Assembly (NCBI RefSeq): GCF_951230155.1
Contig: NZ_CATNVD010000002.1
Span: forward strand, 124,001 to 188,000
Direction: 5' to 3'
From: Parablautia sp. Marseille-Q6255
Lineage (GTDB): Bacteria > Bacillota > Clostridia > Lachnospirales > Lachnospiraceae
Length of the DNA: 64,000 nucleotides
Made by a program: the position numbers and the translations under genes. Under the pieces are notes generated by a model. It saw only the letters and a list, made by a program, of their open reading frames with translations, ran no database searches and was not told the DNA's origin. Each line of letters begins with the position of its first letter. Position 1 is the first letter of the stretch. Below, in pieces: positions 7,736 through 21,099 of this stretch.

Positions 7736-8737
7736 TTGTCAATTACAGCAAAAGAACTTGCAAAAATATTAAATCTGTCAGCAGCATCTGTTTCTGTAGC
7801 ATTGAATAACAAACCTGGTGTAAGTGCCATAACAAAAAAACGAATATTAGAAGCCGCACATAAATATGGGTATGACTTTTCAACTATAACAAAGGAAGGG
7901 AAGTTAACTGGAACGATATATTATATCCGCTATATTAATTACCACTCTCCTCAAGAAGCTCCTTTTTTTAGTTACCTAGCTTCAAGTTTAGATAAAATAA
8001 TAACCTCAAAGGGATATAAATACATAGGTTTAAAAATATATGGCGATGAAGATTTTGATAAAAATTTAGAAAAAATCAAATTTTCCGATTGTGCCGGTAT
8101 ACTTCTATTAGGTACTGATATTACAAAAGACAAACTTAAAAGATTTTTGTCCCTTGATTTTCCATTAGTTCTTATGGATACATGGTTTACTTCACCTCCT
8201 GTTAATTGCGTAAAAGTAAATAATATTCAAGGTGCGTATCTTGCAACAGAATATCTTATTAAAAAATATAAATGCCAACCTGGTTACTTACAATCTTCTC
8301 TTAGGCTGCAAAACTATGAAGAACGTTTTACAGGTTATTGTCAGGCATTAGAAAAATACAGAATGTCTATGCGAAACAGCGATATTAATGTTATCCTGCC
8401 CAATATGTATGGCGCACAGGCTGACATGAATGAAATTATGCAGCATAAAAAACAGTTTGCAAGAAGCTATATTGCTGATACTGATGCTCAGGCAGTAGGC
8501 GCAATGATGGCATTTCAAACAAAAGGTTACAAAATCCCCGACGATATAGCCTTCATTGGATTTGACAATTCATTTTATTCAGAAAATGCTCATCCGAATT
8601 TGACTACAATAGAGGCTTATCCGTCATGTATGGCTGCAACTGCACTCAATAGACTTTTAAGTATAATTTCTGAACGAAATGATATTCCAATAAAAATCGA
8701 AATTAGTACTTCTTTAATTGAAAGAGGATCTGCTTAA
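7736..8737 (+). CDS. LacI family transcriptional regulator
   Basis: A 333-residue repressor with the LacI architecture. Residues 1-50 form the helix-turn-helix (ITAKELAKILNLSAASVSVALNNKPGVS split over two helices), and the remainder is a periplasmic-binding-protein-like effector domain ending with the typical IAFIGFDNS and TTIEAYPSCM segments. The start codon is TTG at 7736, supported by an AAAGGGGGA box a few bases upstream. The effector is unknown but is probably the substrate or product of the divergent permease and hydrolase. Confidence 0.9.
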   Translation: MSITAKELAKILNLSAASVSVALNNKPGVSAITKKRILEAAHKYGYDFSTITKEGKLTGTIYYIRYINYHSPQEAPFFSYLASSLDKIITSKGYKYIGLKIYGDEDFDKNLEKIKFSDCAGILLLGTDITKDKLKRFLSLDFPLVLMDTWFTSPPVNCVKVNNIQGAYLATEYLIKKYKCQPGYLQSSLRLQNYEERFTGYCQALEKYRMSMRNSDINVILPNMYGAQADMNEIMQHKKQFARSYIADTDAQAVGAMMAFQTKGYKIPDDIAFIGFDNSFYSENAHPNLTTIEAYPSCMAATALNRLLSIISERNDIPIKIEISTSLIERGSA

Positions 8738-8744
8738 ATAAAAT

Positions 8745-8795
8745 CCCCCGAACCGATAATTTCTTTTATCGGTCGGGGAATACACCTGATTTTTC
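8745..8795. terminator. Bidirectional terminator between the LacI gene and the atp operon
   Basis: Arms CCCCGAACCGATAA (8746-8759) and TTATCGGTCGGGG (8766-8778) pair with one bulged A. On the minus strand the stem is followed by GATTTTATTT, so it should end the ATP synthase transcript; on the plus strand it follows the LacI stop directly. Confidence 0.75.
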
Positions 8796-8832
8796 ATTTA
8801 ATACACTTAACAGCAAATTTTCTCATAAAATG

Positions 8833-9252
8833 CTACTTCATCTTCGAAAGCTCCAACCGCACCATAGCTTTCCGAAGCGCGACCTCGGCTCTTGATGTGT
8901 CGATCTTTGGATCATGAGTACGGAGTCTGCGCTCTGCGCGCTCCTGTGCCTCGCGGGCACGGTTTGCATCGATCTCTTCCGGCCACTCCGCAATCTCCGC
9001 CATTACTGTGATCCTGTCATCTGTGATCTCAATAAAACCGGAATGGACTGCAGCCTCTTTATTTTCACCATCCAGATGGATCGTCATGATACCCGGAACC
9101 ACGATCATTGTCATTGGGATATGGTGCTTATAAATCCCCACCTCTCCCTCTGACGTATTAAGCTCCAGCATAAAAGCCTTGCCTTTCCAGAAAATCCGGT
9201 CAGGAGTGATGACTTCCAGATCAAAATACTTGTCGTCTGCCATATCTGTCAC
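8833..9252 (-). CDS. atpC: ATP synthase epsilon subunit
   Basis: The epsilon subunit of F1, which couples the central stalk and inhibits hydrolysis. At 139 residues it has the N-terminal beta-sandwich (LEVITPDRIFWKGKAFM, then EVGIYKHHIPMT) and the C-terminal helical hairpin (ANRAREAQERAERRLR). It is the last gene of the operon, three bases after atpD. Confidence 0.97.
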   Translation of the reverse strand: MTDMADDKYFDLEVITPDRIFWKGKAFMLELNTSEGEVGIYKHHIPMTMIVVPGIMTIHLDGENKEAAVHSGFIEITDDRITVMAEIAEWPEEIDANRAREAQERAERRLRTHDPKIDTSRAEVALRKAMVRLELSKMK

Positions 9253-9255
9253 CCC

Positions 9256-11528
<2,273 letters not shown>

Positions 11529-11654
11529 ACTGTCACATCCTCTCTTTTTCATGTTATCCCAAACAGTCAGTCATTGAGACGTCTGCTTCCAAAATCACCA
11601 TCTGATCTGCAGCTTTGTCTGCTTTTATTGTACTGCTGTTTCGAATCATTTCAC

Positions 11655-13719
<2,065 letters not shown>

Positions 13720-13732
<13 letters not shown>

Positions 13733-14235
13733 GTCTGTTCACCTATCTCCTTTAATGTATCATCCACTAACGAATCCTGGATACTTAAATCAATGTTCTC
13801 CTTGATCACCTTCTCAGCGATCATAGATGCCACTGAAATAATCTCTTTTTTAATATCATCCTCTGCTTTCTTTACAGCAAGCTCTGTCTGATGATTTGCC
13901 CGCTCTATAATGCGTGCAGCTTCTGCCTTCGCATCCTCTATGATCTTTGCTTCATTCTCCAGAGCCTTTTTCCGCGCTGCACTCATCAGCTCGTCTGCCT
14001 CTTTGTTAATATTTTGCAGCTTTTCTTCGTACTGTGCACGAAGTGCCTGTGCATCCGCATTTGCCTGATTCGCAGAATCAATATTATTCTTTACTCTCTC
14101 CTCACGCTTCTTTAAAAAATCACGCGCCGGATTAAATAAAAGATAGGACAAAAGCAGAAACATCACGAATACTGCAATTGCCAGCAAAATGGCATCGTGT
14201 AAAAGCTGTGGGTCAAGATTAAACAGTCGTTCCAA
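13720..14235 (-). CDS. atpF: ATP synthase b subunit
   Basis: The peripheral-stalk subunit of Fo: one N-terminal membrane helix (LLHDAILLAIAVFVMFLLLS) followed by a long charged coiled coil, 171 residues from the chosen start. The best start is TTG at 14235, because AAAGGAGG lies directly before it; the frame can be read from GTG at 14253, but that codon precedes the ribosome site. Confidence 0.94.
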
Positions 14236-14323
14236 GATTTCGCCTCCTTTCACTCTATATTTTTATCAATCTTTTTCGCGTGCATCTGCCTGTGCATCTC
14301 TCACAGCAGCTGCACCTTCTCTA

Positions 14324-14620
<297 letters not shown>

Positions 14621-14711
14621 TTAAATTAATTTTACGTTCCGCCTATCCCAGGGCAGAAAATCTCAGTCTTTTGCAAGCAAGCTTGCAAATCCTGATTTTT
14701 CTGTCTTGCTG

Positions 14712-15437
14712 CTATTCGGAACTGCTGGGCATTTTGTCGGAGACGAATACCATTGTCAGCATACAGAATACGTATGTCTGTATCGCTCCCGAAAAGACAT
14801 CAAAATAGATGTGCAGAAATCCGGGCCATCCGATCGCAACCTTTGACAGAAGCGAATAGATCAGCGACATCATAACAGTACCGGACAAAACATTTCCAAA
14901 CAGACGTAAGGATAATGAAAACGGCACTGCGATCTCTCCGATCAGATTGATCGGGAATAAAAACGGCAGAGGCTTGAACAAGCCTGTAAACGCCCCGAAT
15001 TTGTTGTATTTAATATTATTGTACTGGATCAGCCCAAAAGTGATCAGACCCAGCGGAAGTGTGACGCCATAGTCCGCTGTGGGCGGTCGCAGCCCGAACA
15101 GTCCCGAAATATTGCTGATAAAAATAAAAATAAAAATTGTGCCTATATAATTTCGGAATTTCTTTGCATTTACTCCCATGCTCTTTTCTACCATGCCATC
15201 GAGCATCTCAACGATCAGCTCTACAACGTTCTGAAAGCCTGTCGGATACTCGCTCGCGTGCTTGATCGCAATACGCGCTGCCACGGCAAAGGCCAGAATA
15301 ATCAGCATCACAATAAAAATCGCCACATGAGTCGTTGTGATCCAAAAAGTCTGCCCGAATAGTTCATAGCTGAACAGCCCGTGGATCATAAAATCCACAT
15401 CTGATCCCGAGGATGCCAGCAAATTCGCAGTTTCCAC
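14712..15437 (-). CDS. atpB: ATP synthase a subunit
   Basis: The stator channel subunit of Fo, 241 residues with five to six membrane helices. The conserved helix containing the essential arginine (VPFSLSLRLFGNVLSGTVMM) is intact. It is followed by atpE after a 120-base gap with no gene. Confidence 0.95.
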   Translation of the reverse strand: METANLLASSGSDVDFMIHGLFSYELFGQTFWITTTHVAIFIVMLIILAFAVAARIAIKHASEYPTGFQNVVELIVEMLDGMVEKSMGVNAKKFRNYIGTIFIFIFISNISGLFGLRPPTADYGVTLPLGLITFGLIQYNNIKYNKFGAFTGLFKPLPFLFPINLIGEIAVPFSLSLRLFGNVLSGTVMMSLIYSLLSKVAIGWPGFLHIYFDVFSGAIQTYVFCMLTMVFVSDKMPSSSE

Positions 15438-15484
15438 GCTTTTTCCTCCTTTCCCCCATATTCTTGGAAATACGGAAAAATACC

Positions 15485-15901
15485 CTACTTCCGAAATCTT
15501 TTCCAGATTTTATGCATAAGCGGCTGCAGAAAAGCTCCGAATTTCAGACAGAGCACTCCCAGAAAAGTCGCCATGACATAACCAAGATGTAAAAAATAAA
15601 CAACGCCCGCTGCCAGAAGTATCATAAGCGTACGGAGCAGATATGCTTTTCTCATATATCCTTCTGCATCGCCGGAAGACATATCCAGCGCCCGGTCAAT
15701 GGAACGGTACATATGGATCGCCAGTCCCATAGCAGTAGCGATCCCGATCCAAAATCCGATGACAAAAGATGAAACCGAACCGGCAAGCGCCGGCCAGACG
15801 GCTGCAACACAAAGCTCGACCGCCTGAATCACCAGACCGCAGACCAGAATCCCCGAAAGAAGCTCTGCAAGCGTCTCATTCACTTTCTTTATCTTTTCCA
15901 T
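15485..15901 (-). CDS. AtpI-like ATP synthase assembly protein
   Basis: A membrane protein of 138 residues with about four hydrophobic segments, lying directly before atpB. Position, size and topology match the ATP synthase subunit I family, which helps c-ring assembly or Mg2+ supply. Sequence conservation in this family is weak, so the call leans on context. It overlaps the AtpZ gene by 26 bases. Confidence 0.7.
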   Translation of the reverse strand: MEKIKKVNETLAELLSGILVCGLVIQAVELCVAAVWPALAGSVSSFVIGFWIGIATAMGLAIHMYRSIDRALDMSSGDAEGYMRKAYLLRTLMILLAAGVVYFLHLGYVMATFLGVLCLKFGAFLQPLMHKIWKRFRK

Positions 15902-16133
15902 TTTCTAATCTCCTCCCGGCTTCCGGACGAATGACACCTTTGACCAGAATCCAGGTGTTTCTGGCGCCTGCCATAATCCCAAGTATTAATAACACGGCTG
16001 TGACAGACCAGCCAAAACGCTCATCAAGCCAGTTTCCCACAACCGCGCAAAGCACTACAGGAGCCAGCATACTGACTCCCAGCTGTGTGATCATAGCCAG
16101 CGAGCGCGCAATCTCGTTTGCATTCTTTTTCAT
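15876..16133 (-). CDS. AtpZ/AtpI family protein
   Basis: A small protein of 85 residues with two membrane helices (MITQLGVSMLAPVVLCAVVG and the VTAVLLILGIMAGARNTW segment), characteristic of AtpZ, the first gene of many clostridial atp operons. AtpZ and AtpI together are thought to form a divalent-cation transporter or c-ring chaperone. The start MKKNANEI at 16133 has a GGAG box ten bases upstream; the frame extends to 16220 without one. Confidence 0.75.
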   Translation of the reverse strand: MKKNANEIARSLAMITQLGVSMLAPVVLCAVVGNWLDERFGWSVTAVLLILGIMAGARNTWILVKGVIRPEAGRRLENGKDKESE

Positions 16134-16211
16134 AAATACAGCTCCATTTTCATGACATATTGTAACCGCCCCGTTACGATAATGAAATACAAAGGACTGC
16201 CGAATAGTAAT

Positions 16212-16241
16212 ATTATACATGAAGCCTGTTGCTTATGTCCA
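16212..16241 (-). promoter_or_regulatory. Promoter of the atp operon
   Basis: On the minus strand TGGACA (16236-16241) and TATAAT (16212-16217) are separated by 18 bases, about 80 bases before the AtpZ start. No other promoter of similar quality lies between FucU and AtpZ. Confidence 0.65.
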
Positions 16242-16265
16242 GATTTTATTAAGCCGTCTTCCGCC

Positions 16266-16706
16266 TTACTCTGTCACACAGCCTTTTTGCAGCATGATAT
16301 TTGCGTATAATGCCTTTTCTCCTGTAGCTACGATTGCATATGCCTTACGTGCTTCCTCATAAAAAGCAAAACGCTCGATCGTGCCAAAGGTCTGCCCGCC
16401 TCTTTCATCATGCTTTGCGACAATCTCCTTGTACGTATCCCATATCGGTGTCTCTACCTGATCCCCCGGCGTTACTTCCATCAGGTTTACCGGCTTTTCT
16501 ACATTTTTATCGAGAGGGAAAAGCTTCAATATGGCATCAAGGATTTCCGGCACGCCATGCCCGTCACAGCGCAGTACAATGGCATCCTTTCCTACAGATT
16601 CAGATGGAAAATTACCATCCGCGATCACGATACGATCCCCGTGTCCCATCTCACAGAGAACCTTGAGCATCTGAGGCGACAAAATCTGCGGTATTCCTTT
16701 TAACAT
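16266..16706 (-). CDS. fucU: RbsD/FucU family sugar mutarotase (L-fucose mutarotase type)
   Basis: A 146-residue anomerase. The N terminus MLKGIPQILSPQMLKVLCEM and the catalytic histidine in EMGHGDRIVIADGNFP are typical of FucU rather than RbsD. The start at 16706 is placed nine bases after AAAGGAGG; an ATG six bases further upstream is too close to that box. It has no fucose genes beside it, so it may serve a pathway encoded elsewhere. Confidence 0.85.
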   Translation of the reverse strand: MLKGIPQILSPQMLKVLCEMGHGDRIVIADGNFPSESVGKDAIVLRCDGHGVPEILDAILKLFPLDKNVEKPVNLMEVTPGDQVETPIWDTYKEIVAKHDERGGQTFGTIERFAFYEEARKAYAIVATGEKALYANIMLQKGCVTE

Positions 16707-16862
16707 AGTCATAATCCTCCTTTTACTTTGAGACGTCAGAAAATTCCCCCTTCTGACGCGTCTGTTTTCATATACCACATCATATCACCTCATTATCTAA
16801 AATACAATCAAATTTGATTTCTCTGCGTTGATGTTATAAAAATTTTATATTTTGTATTCTGT

Positions 16863-17882
16863 TTACTGAAATTCCCGCAGGATCTCCATTACTGTTAAAA
16901 GCATGACCGGACCCAGGATCACTCCGGCGGCTCCAAAGAGATACAGCCCCACATAAACGACCACGATCATCACAAACGGATATACACCGAGCTTTGCTCC
17001 GATCAGCCGGGGCTCCAGAAGCTCTCTTGCGACATACGTAAGCAGAAACAGTCCCACATATCCTGCCGCCAGCCTGAAATTCTGCTGAAACAGCAGCACT
17101 ACAGAAAGGGGGATCAGTACTGTGCCTGTCCCGATAAACGGAAGCGCATCCATCAGACCGATCAGTATTCCAAGAACCAGAAAATACGGATTTCCAAGCG
17201 CCCATAACCCGACCGTGCAAATGACCATGATCACCAGGATGATCATCATCTGCGCTTTCATATACATTCCCCCCTGTTTCCACATCCGTTTTGAAATATT
17301 ATGGTAATGCCTGTACCATTCATACTTCTGCAGCTTTTCCTTCATCTCATCATAATCCTTCATAAGCAGGATAACCGCTACAAACAACATCATCAAAAAC
17401 AGGCCTGCGTCAGCGATCTTTTTGAGATACCTGACAGAATAATTGACAATACCGGGAATAATATAGACTCTGATCTGCTGTGACGCATGCTCCAGGCTGG
17501 TATAGACAAATTCCCGGACCTCATCCACTCTGATCCCAAAACTTTTTTCTGCCATTAAGCAGCAGTCATCCACAATGTTGCAGAAACAGGAATAATAATA
17601 ATCAAAATTCATGGCGATCTTGCGGATCTGAACCATAAGCTGACAGTAAATAATATAAAACAGACCGGAAAACAGCACCAGTATCACCGCCAGCAAAACA
17701 GAAACGATCACTTCTTTTTTCCAGTTCAGTTTTTTTCTGATCGCCTCGACCACCGGATTGAGCATATGCACCAGCACATATGCAATTAAAAAAGGAGTCA
17801 CGTATGGCAGCAGATATTTTATCACAAAATATACTGCCAGCGTGACCCCTGCTCCTCTGAGTAATTTTTTTCCCTCTGACAT
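16863..17882 (-). CDS. AI-2E transporter family membrane protein (YtvI-like)
   Basis: An integral membrane protein of 339 residues. It has the pattern of the AI-2E/PerM/YtvI superfamily: two N-terminal membrane helices, a long soluble helical stretch (residues about 90-150), then a C-terminal bundle with the conserved GILIGLMDALPFIGTGTVL and RELLEPRLIGAKLG segments. In Bacillus the closest relative, YtvI, is a sporulation protein; others move Na+/H+ or small signals. The start MSEGKK at 17882 follows GGAAGG. Confidence 0.75.
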   Translation of the reverse strand: MSEGKKLLRGAGVTLAVYFVIKYLLPYVTPFLIAYVLVHMLNPVVEAIRKKLNWKKEVIVSVLLAVILVLFSGLFYIIYCQLMVQIRKIAMNFDYYYSCFCNIVDDCCLMAEKSFGIRVDEVREFVYTSLEHASQQIRVYIIPGIVNYSVRYLKKIADAGLFLMMLFVAVILLMKDYDEMKEKLQKYEWYRHYHNISKRMWKQGGMYMKAQMMIILVIMVICTVGLWALGNPYFLVLGILIGLMDALPFIGTGTVLIPLSVVLLFQQNFRLAAGYVGLFLLTYVARELLEPRLIGAKLGVYPFVMIVVVYVGLYLFGAAGVILGPVMLLTVMEILREFQ

Positions 17883-17963
17883 ACTTTTGCACCTTCCAGT
17901 CATTCCTCTGTAGCTGTTCTCAAAACTGTTCCGATGCCTTTAGTATGTTTTATTCAGATTTTT

Positions 17964-18845
17964 CTATACCCGGAAATTATCATCTCCAAAAATGTCAAAA
18001 ATCCTGCCCTGCGGTTTTATTGCAAATGTCATCTGCTTTCCTGAAACGGGATGAACAAAAGAAAGCTCTGACGCACACAGCGCAAGCTGTACGCCATGTT
18101 CCATCCTGCGATCCGGTGTTCTGTCCTCACCTGGAGGCAACACATATTCCTCCCACCGTGTATTATACTTTCTGTCTCCGTAAAGAGGCATTCCGGCGTG
18201 AGACATCTGGACTCTGATCTGATGATGACGCCCCGTGCCGAGATTGATCTCAGCCAGAGCGTACACCTTTCCGTCCCCCGAAGCATCCCTTCCAACCGAA
18301 GCATCCACTGTTTTTAAAATACGACAGGCAAGCACAGACCTCTTTGCATCCTTATGATTCTGATCTGATACAAAAGAAGTATTGTTTCTTCCATCTCTTA
18401 CCAGATAATCCACCAGCGTAATGCTGTCCTCTTTTCTTTCCGGACACTTTTCCATACAGCATACCGCATGATATATCTTTTTCATCCTGCCGTCCGATAC
18501 CTGTCTGCCAAGCTCCGAAGCTGCACGTTTCGTCTTGGCAAATACAAGGATCCCTTCAACCGGCTGATCCAGGCGATGCACAACATGAATCTGCACAGCT
18601 TCCTGTCCCTTGCGTGCTTTTGCATATCCTCCGGTTGAGTTCGGCCCTTTTCCACGGCTCTCTGATTTTTCAGGAGAGTTTTCCACAGTATGCACACCAT
18701 TTTCTACATATCCGCACGCTTCCCCTGCCAGATAATTATTTAACATACTCACCATATCCTGCTGCCCGATACGGGCGCTTTGTACTGCAATGCCTGCTTC
18801 CTTGCAGCAGACAATGATCTCTTTATCCTCATATAAGATTTTCAT
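17964..18845 (-). CDS. RluA family pseudouridine synthase
   Basis: An RNA uridine isomerase of 293 residues. The catalytic aspartate lies in VVHRLDQPVEGILVFAKT, and the C-terminal INLGTGRHHQIRVQMSH segment is the family signature; there is no S4 domain. HRLDQPVEG differs slightly from the common HRLDxxTSG. Which RNA is modified cannot be told. The start at 18845 follows GGAGAG; a start four codons upstream lacks a box. Confidence 0.88.
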   Translation of the reverse strand: MKILYEDKEIIVCCKEAGIAVQSARIGQQDMVSMLNNYLAGEACGYVENGVHTVENSPEKSESRGKGPNSTGGYAKARKGQEAVQIHVVHRLDQPVEGILVFAKTKRAASELGRQVSDGRMKKIYHAVCCMEKCPERKEDSITLVDYLVRDGRNNTSFVSDQNHKDAKRSVLACRILKTVDASVGRDASGDGKVYALAEINLGTGRHHQIRVQMSHAGMPLYGDRKYNTRWEEYVLPPGEDRTPDRRMEHGVQLALCASELSFVHPVSGKQMTFAIKPQGRIFDIFGDDNFRV

Positions 18846-18863
18846 GTCTCTCTCCATTGATCC

Positions 18864-20141
18864 TTATTGTGTTCTGCTTCTCTGGTCTTTGTCTGGTCTT
18901 TTACAGATACTGCGCTTTTTCCATATCAGAGTGATCCCATACAGCACCGTCCCTGCACTAAGTATGCTCCCCAGCAGATAAAAGGAAGCCTCTACCCCAA
19001 ACCTGCTCCCTAAAAATCCGGTAACAGGACTGGCTGCGACCATAAGTACAGAGTACATCATACTGTCAATACTGACAAGCGTTGCTCTCTGATCACTCGT
19101 AAAATCCTGATTTACACTTTCACTGACCAGGATACCGGAAAACCCTTCACTAAACTGAGCGGCGCATGCTCCAAAAAGAATGACTGCGATCTGCTGTGCA
19201 CCCGTCAGACACGTGCCGATCCCTCCAAACAGGCCGCACACAAGAACTGCTTTTTTTATCCCCATACTGCTTTTTGCCGCCACAGACGCCCCGACAGCTC
19301 CCGCCATCGAAATAATCAATACCGGTATTCCTATAAACGCTTTTGGCCAGCCACAGTTTACAAGATGCTCCTGTAAATACATCAAAATCAGGTAACACGG
19401 ACAGGCGATCGCCGCATCCGCAAAAATCCTGCACATTACGAGCGGATGCGCACAGACAAAACGTACCGTCTGCGCGACATGTGTGCGGATACGCTGTACC
19501 ATTTTCCCCGGATAACTTCCTGTCAGGCTGACCATTTCTTCTGCCGGATGATTTTTTATCCTTCTTTTCTGCATTTCTGTCACAGCAGGTTCCTGTACCC
19601 ACATCATCAAAAGTACTGCGCTAAAGCACAGAACTACCATCACACCGTAGGTATGTCGGTATCCGATTGCGATTGCCACAGGACTCATCGCACACGCAGC
19701 TGCTCTTGAAACTCTCCCCGTCACACTGATTCCTGACCATACCTTCCGATACATGCGCTCCTGTCCGGCCTCCAGCAGGCTATCGTACACAAGCGCTTCC
19801 TGCGTACCGGACAACAGATTGCAGCTGAATGCGGAAAACATCATACCAACATAAATCCAGCCTCTCCATCCGTCCAGACTCATAAAAATCCCGGAACACA
19901 TTCCGGCTATTCCGGACAATATCATTGTCCGCTTTCTCCCAAAAAGATCCGCCAGCATTCCTGTGGGAATTTCACAGATCATACTTGTGCTGTGCATGAC
20001 CCCCTCTGCAAGTCCTGCTTCTGCCAGGGAATATCCCCTTTCCAGCAGAAAAATCACCCACACAGCATCTACCATCCGAAACGAATACGGTAGCTCACAC
20101 AGATACAGAAGTCCCGTTTGTCTCCTTATATTCCACTTCAT
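18864..20141 (-). CDS. MFS transporter, probable drug efflux
   Basis: A 12-helix major facilitator protein of 425 residues. The loop between helices 2 and 3 has motif A (GMLADLFGRKRTM), preceded by CEIPTG, as in drug exporters of the Firmicutes. A GGAGG box nine bases upstream supports the ATG at 20141. The gene is preceded by a roughly 220-base leader with its own promoter, a 14-codon open reading frame and an intrinsic terminator, which suggests antibiotic-induced attenuation. The substrate is unknown. Confidence 0.85.
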   Translation of the reverse strand: MKWNIRRQTGLLYLCELPYSFRMVDAVWVIFLLERGYSLAEAGLAEGVMHSTSMICEIPTGMLADLFGRKRTMILSGIAGMCSGIFMSLDGWRGWIYVGMMFSAFSCNLLSGTQEALVYDSLLEAGQERMYRKVWSGISVTGRVSRAAACAMSPVAIAIGYRHTYGVMVVLCFSAVLLMMWVQEPAVTEMQKRRIKNHPAEEMVSLTGSYPGKMVQRIRTHVAQTVRFVCAHPLVMCRIFADAAIACPCYLILMYLQEHLVNCGWPKAFIGIPVLIISMAGAVGASVAAKSSMGIKKAVLVCGLFGGIGTCLTGAQQIAVILFGACAAQFSEGFSGILVSESVNQDFTSDQRATLVSIDSMMYSVLMVAASPVTGFLGSRFGVEASFYLLGSILSAGTVLYGITLIWKKRSICKRPDKDQRSRTQ

Positions 20142-20189
20142 ATCCTTAAACCTCCAGAATCTGTCTTTCTTATTCAGTTTTCTATATGT

Positions 20190-20218
20190 TTGGAAAAACT
20201 GCCCGGAAAAGGGCAGAC
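20190..20218 (-). terminator. Intrinsic terminator (attenuator) in the MFS leader
   Basis: On the minus strand CTGCCC and GGGCAG (20211-20216 and 20199-20204) flank a six-base loop and are followed by TTTTT. It lies about 50 bases before the MFS start codon and after the leader frame, the place expected for a transcription attenuator. Confidence 0.75.
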
Positions 20219-20234
20219 GGACAGCCGGAATTTA

Positions 20235-20279
20235 TCAAATCGCTGATCTGAATTTACAGATGAAAACTTTCCGGCTCAT
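20235..20279 (-). CDS. Putative leader peptide of 14 residues
   Basis: A short frame, MSRKVFICKFRSAI, opens with ATG six bases after an AAGAGGT box and stops just before the attenuator stem. Its first codons cover the AGCCGGAA arm that could pair with TTCCGGCT near 20222-20229, next to the terminator. A ribosome stalled in this frame would free one arm and change which hairpin forms. This is the usual plan of leader peptides that control resistance genes; expression is not shown. Confidence 0.45.
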   Translation of the reverse strand: MSRKVFICKFRSAI

Positions 20280-20332
20280 AACAGTACCTCTTAGAATTGT
20301 GTATAATTGTGTATGCTTCCCTGCGGAGCATC

Positions 20333-20367
20333 TTTATTGCATAGGATGGAATTTCCTATGCAATAAA
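20333..20367. repeat. Perfect 13-base inverted repeat at the predicted 5' end of the MFS leader
   Basis: TTTATTGCATAGG and CCTATGCAATAAA (20333-20345 and 20355-20367) flank nine bases. On the minus strand it begins right at the expected transcription start, so it would form a 5' stem in the transcript or an operator in DNA. No T-run follows on either strand, so a terminator is unlikely. Confidence 0.55.
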
Positions 20368-20368
20368 A

Positions 20369-20397
20369 ATAATACAAAAAAGAAACTTGTTTGTCAA
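20369..20397 (-). promoter_or_regulatory. Strong promoter for the MFS leader
   Basis: On the minus strand TTGACA (20392-20397) and TATTAT (20369-20374) are 17 bases apart. It lies just after the stop of the response regulator gene and drives toward the MFS gene. Confidence 0.75.
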
Positions 20398-20409
20398 TTT
20401 TTTTCTGAT

Positions 20410-21099
20410 TTATACCTTAAAACGGTAGCCGACGCCCCATATCGTCTCGATATACTGCGGCTTTGATGACTGTTTTTCTATTTTTTCACGTATCTTCTTG
20501 ATATGTACCGTAACCGTGGCGATATCGCCGACCGATTCCATATCCCAGATTTCCTTGAAAAGCTCTTCCTTCGTATAGACATGGTTTGGATTCTGTGCAA
20601 GAAAGGTCAGAAGATCAAATTCCTTTGTCGTGAAATTCTTTTCCTCTCCTTCGATCCATACACGGCGCGCAGTCTTGTCGATCTTGATCCCGCGGATCTC
20701 GATAATATCATTTTCCTGTACATTGCTGTTTACGAGACGCTCATACCGCGCCAGATGTGCTTTTACACGCGCCACAAGCTCGCTGGGGCTAAATGGTTTC
20801 GTCATATAATCATCCGCTCCCAGTCCCAGCCCCCGGATCTTATCAATATCATCCTTCTTTGCAGATACCATGATCACCGGAACATTCTTCTTTGTCCTGA
20901 TCTGCCGGCAGATTTCAAATCCGTCTACCTCCGGGAGCATCAGATCCAGGATGATCAGATCAAAATCCTCCTCCAGCGAACGCTTTAATCCTGTATCTCC
21001 TGAATTTTCTGTCTGCACCTCAAATCCTGACAGCTCCAGATAATCCTTCTCCAGATCTGCAATCGCTATCTCGTCTTCCACGATCAGTATTCTACTCAT
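20410..21099 (-). CDS. OmpR-family response regulator
   Basis: A 229-residue DNA-binding response regulator: receiver domain (acid pocket in IVEDE, phosphoacceptor D52 in LIILDLMLPEVDG, lysine in YMTKPFSP) and a C-terminal winged helix (TTKEFDLLTFLAQNPNHVYTK cut in two, ending WGVGYRFKV). Its start overlaps the kinase stop by eight bases. Targets are unknown. Confidence 0.93.
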   Translation of the reverse strand: MSRILIVEDEIAIADLEKDYLELSGFEVQTENSGDTGLKRSLEEDFDLIILDLMLPEVDGFEICRQIRTKKNVPVIMVSAKKDDIDKIRGLGLGADDYMTKPFSPSELVARVKAHLARYERLVNSNVQENDIIEIRGIKIDKTARRVWIEGEEKNFTTKEFDLLTFLAQNPNHVYTKEELFKEIWDMESVGDIATVTVHIKKIREKIEKQSSKPQYIETIWGVGYRFKV

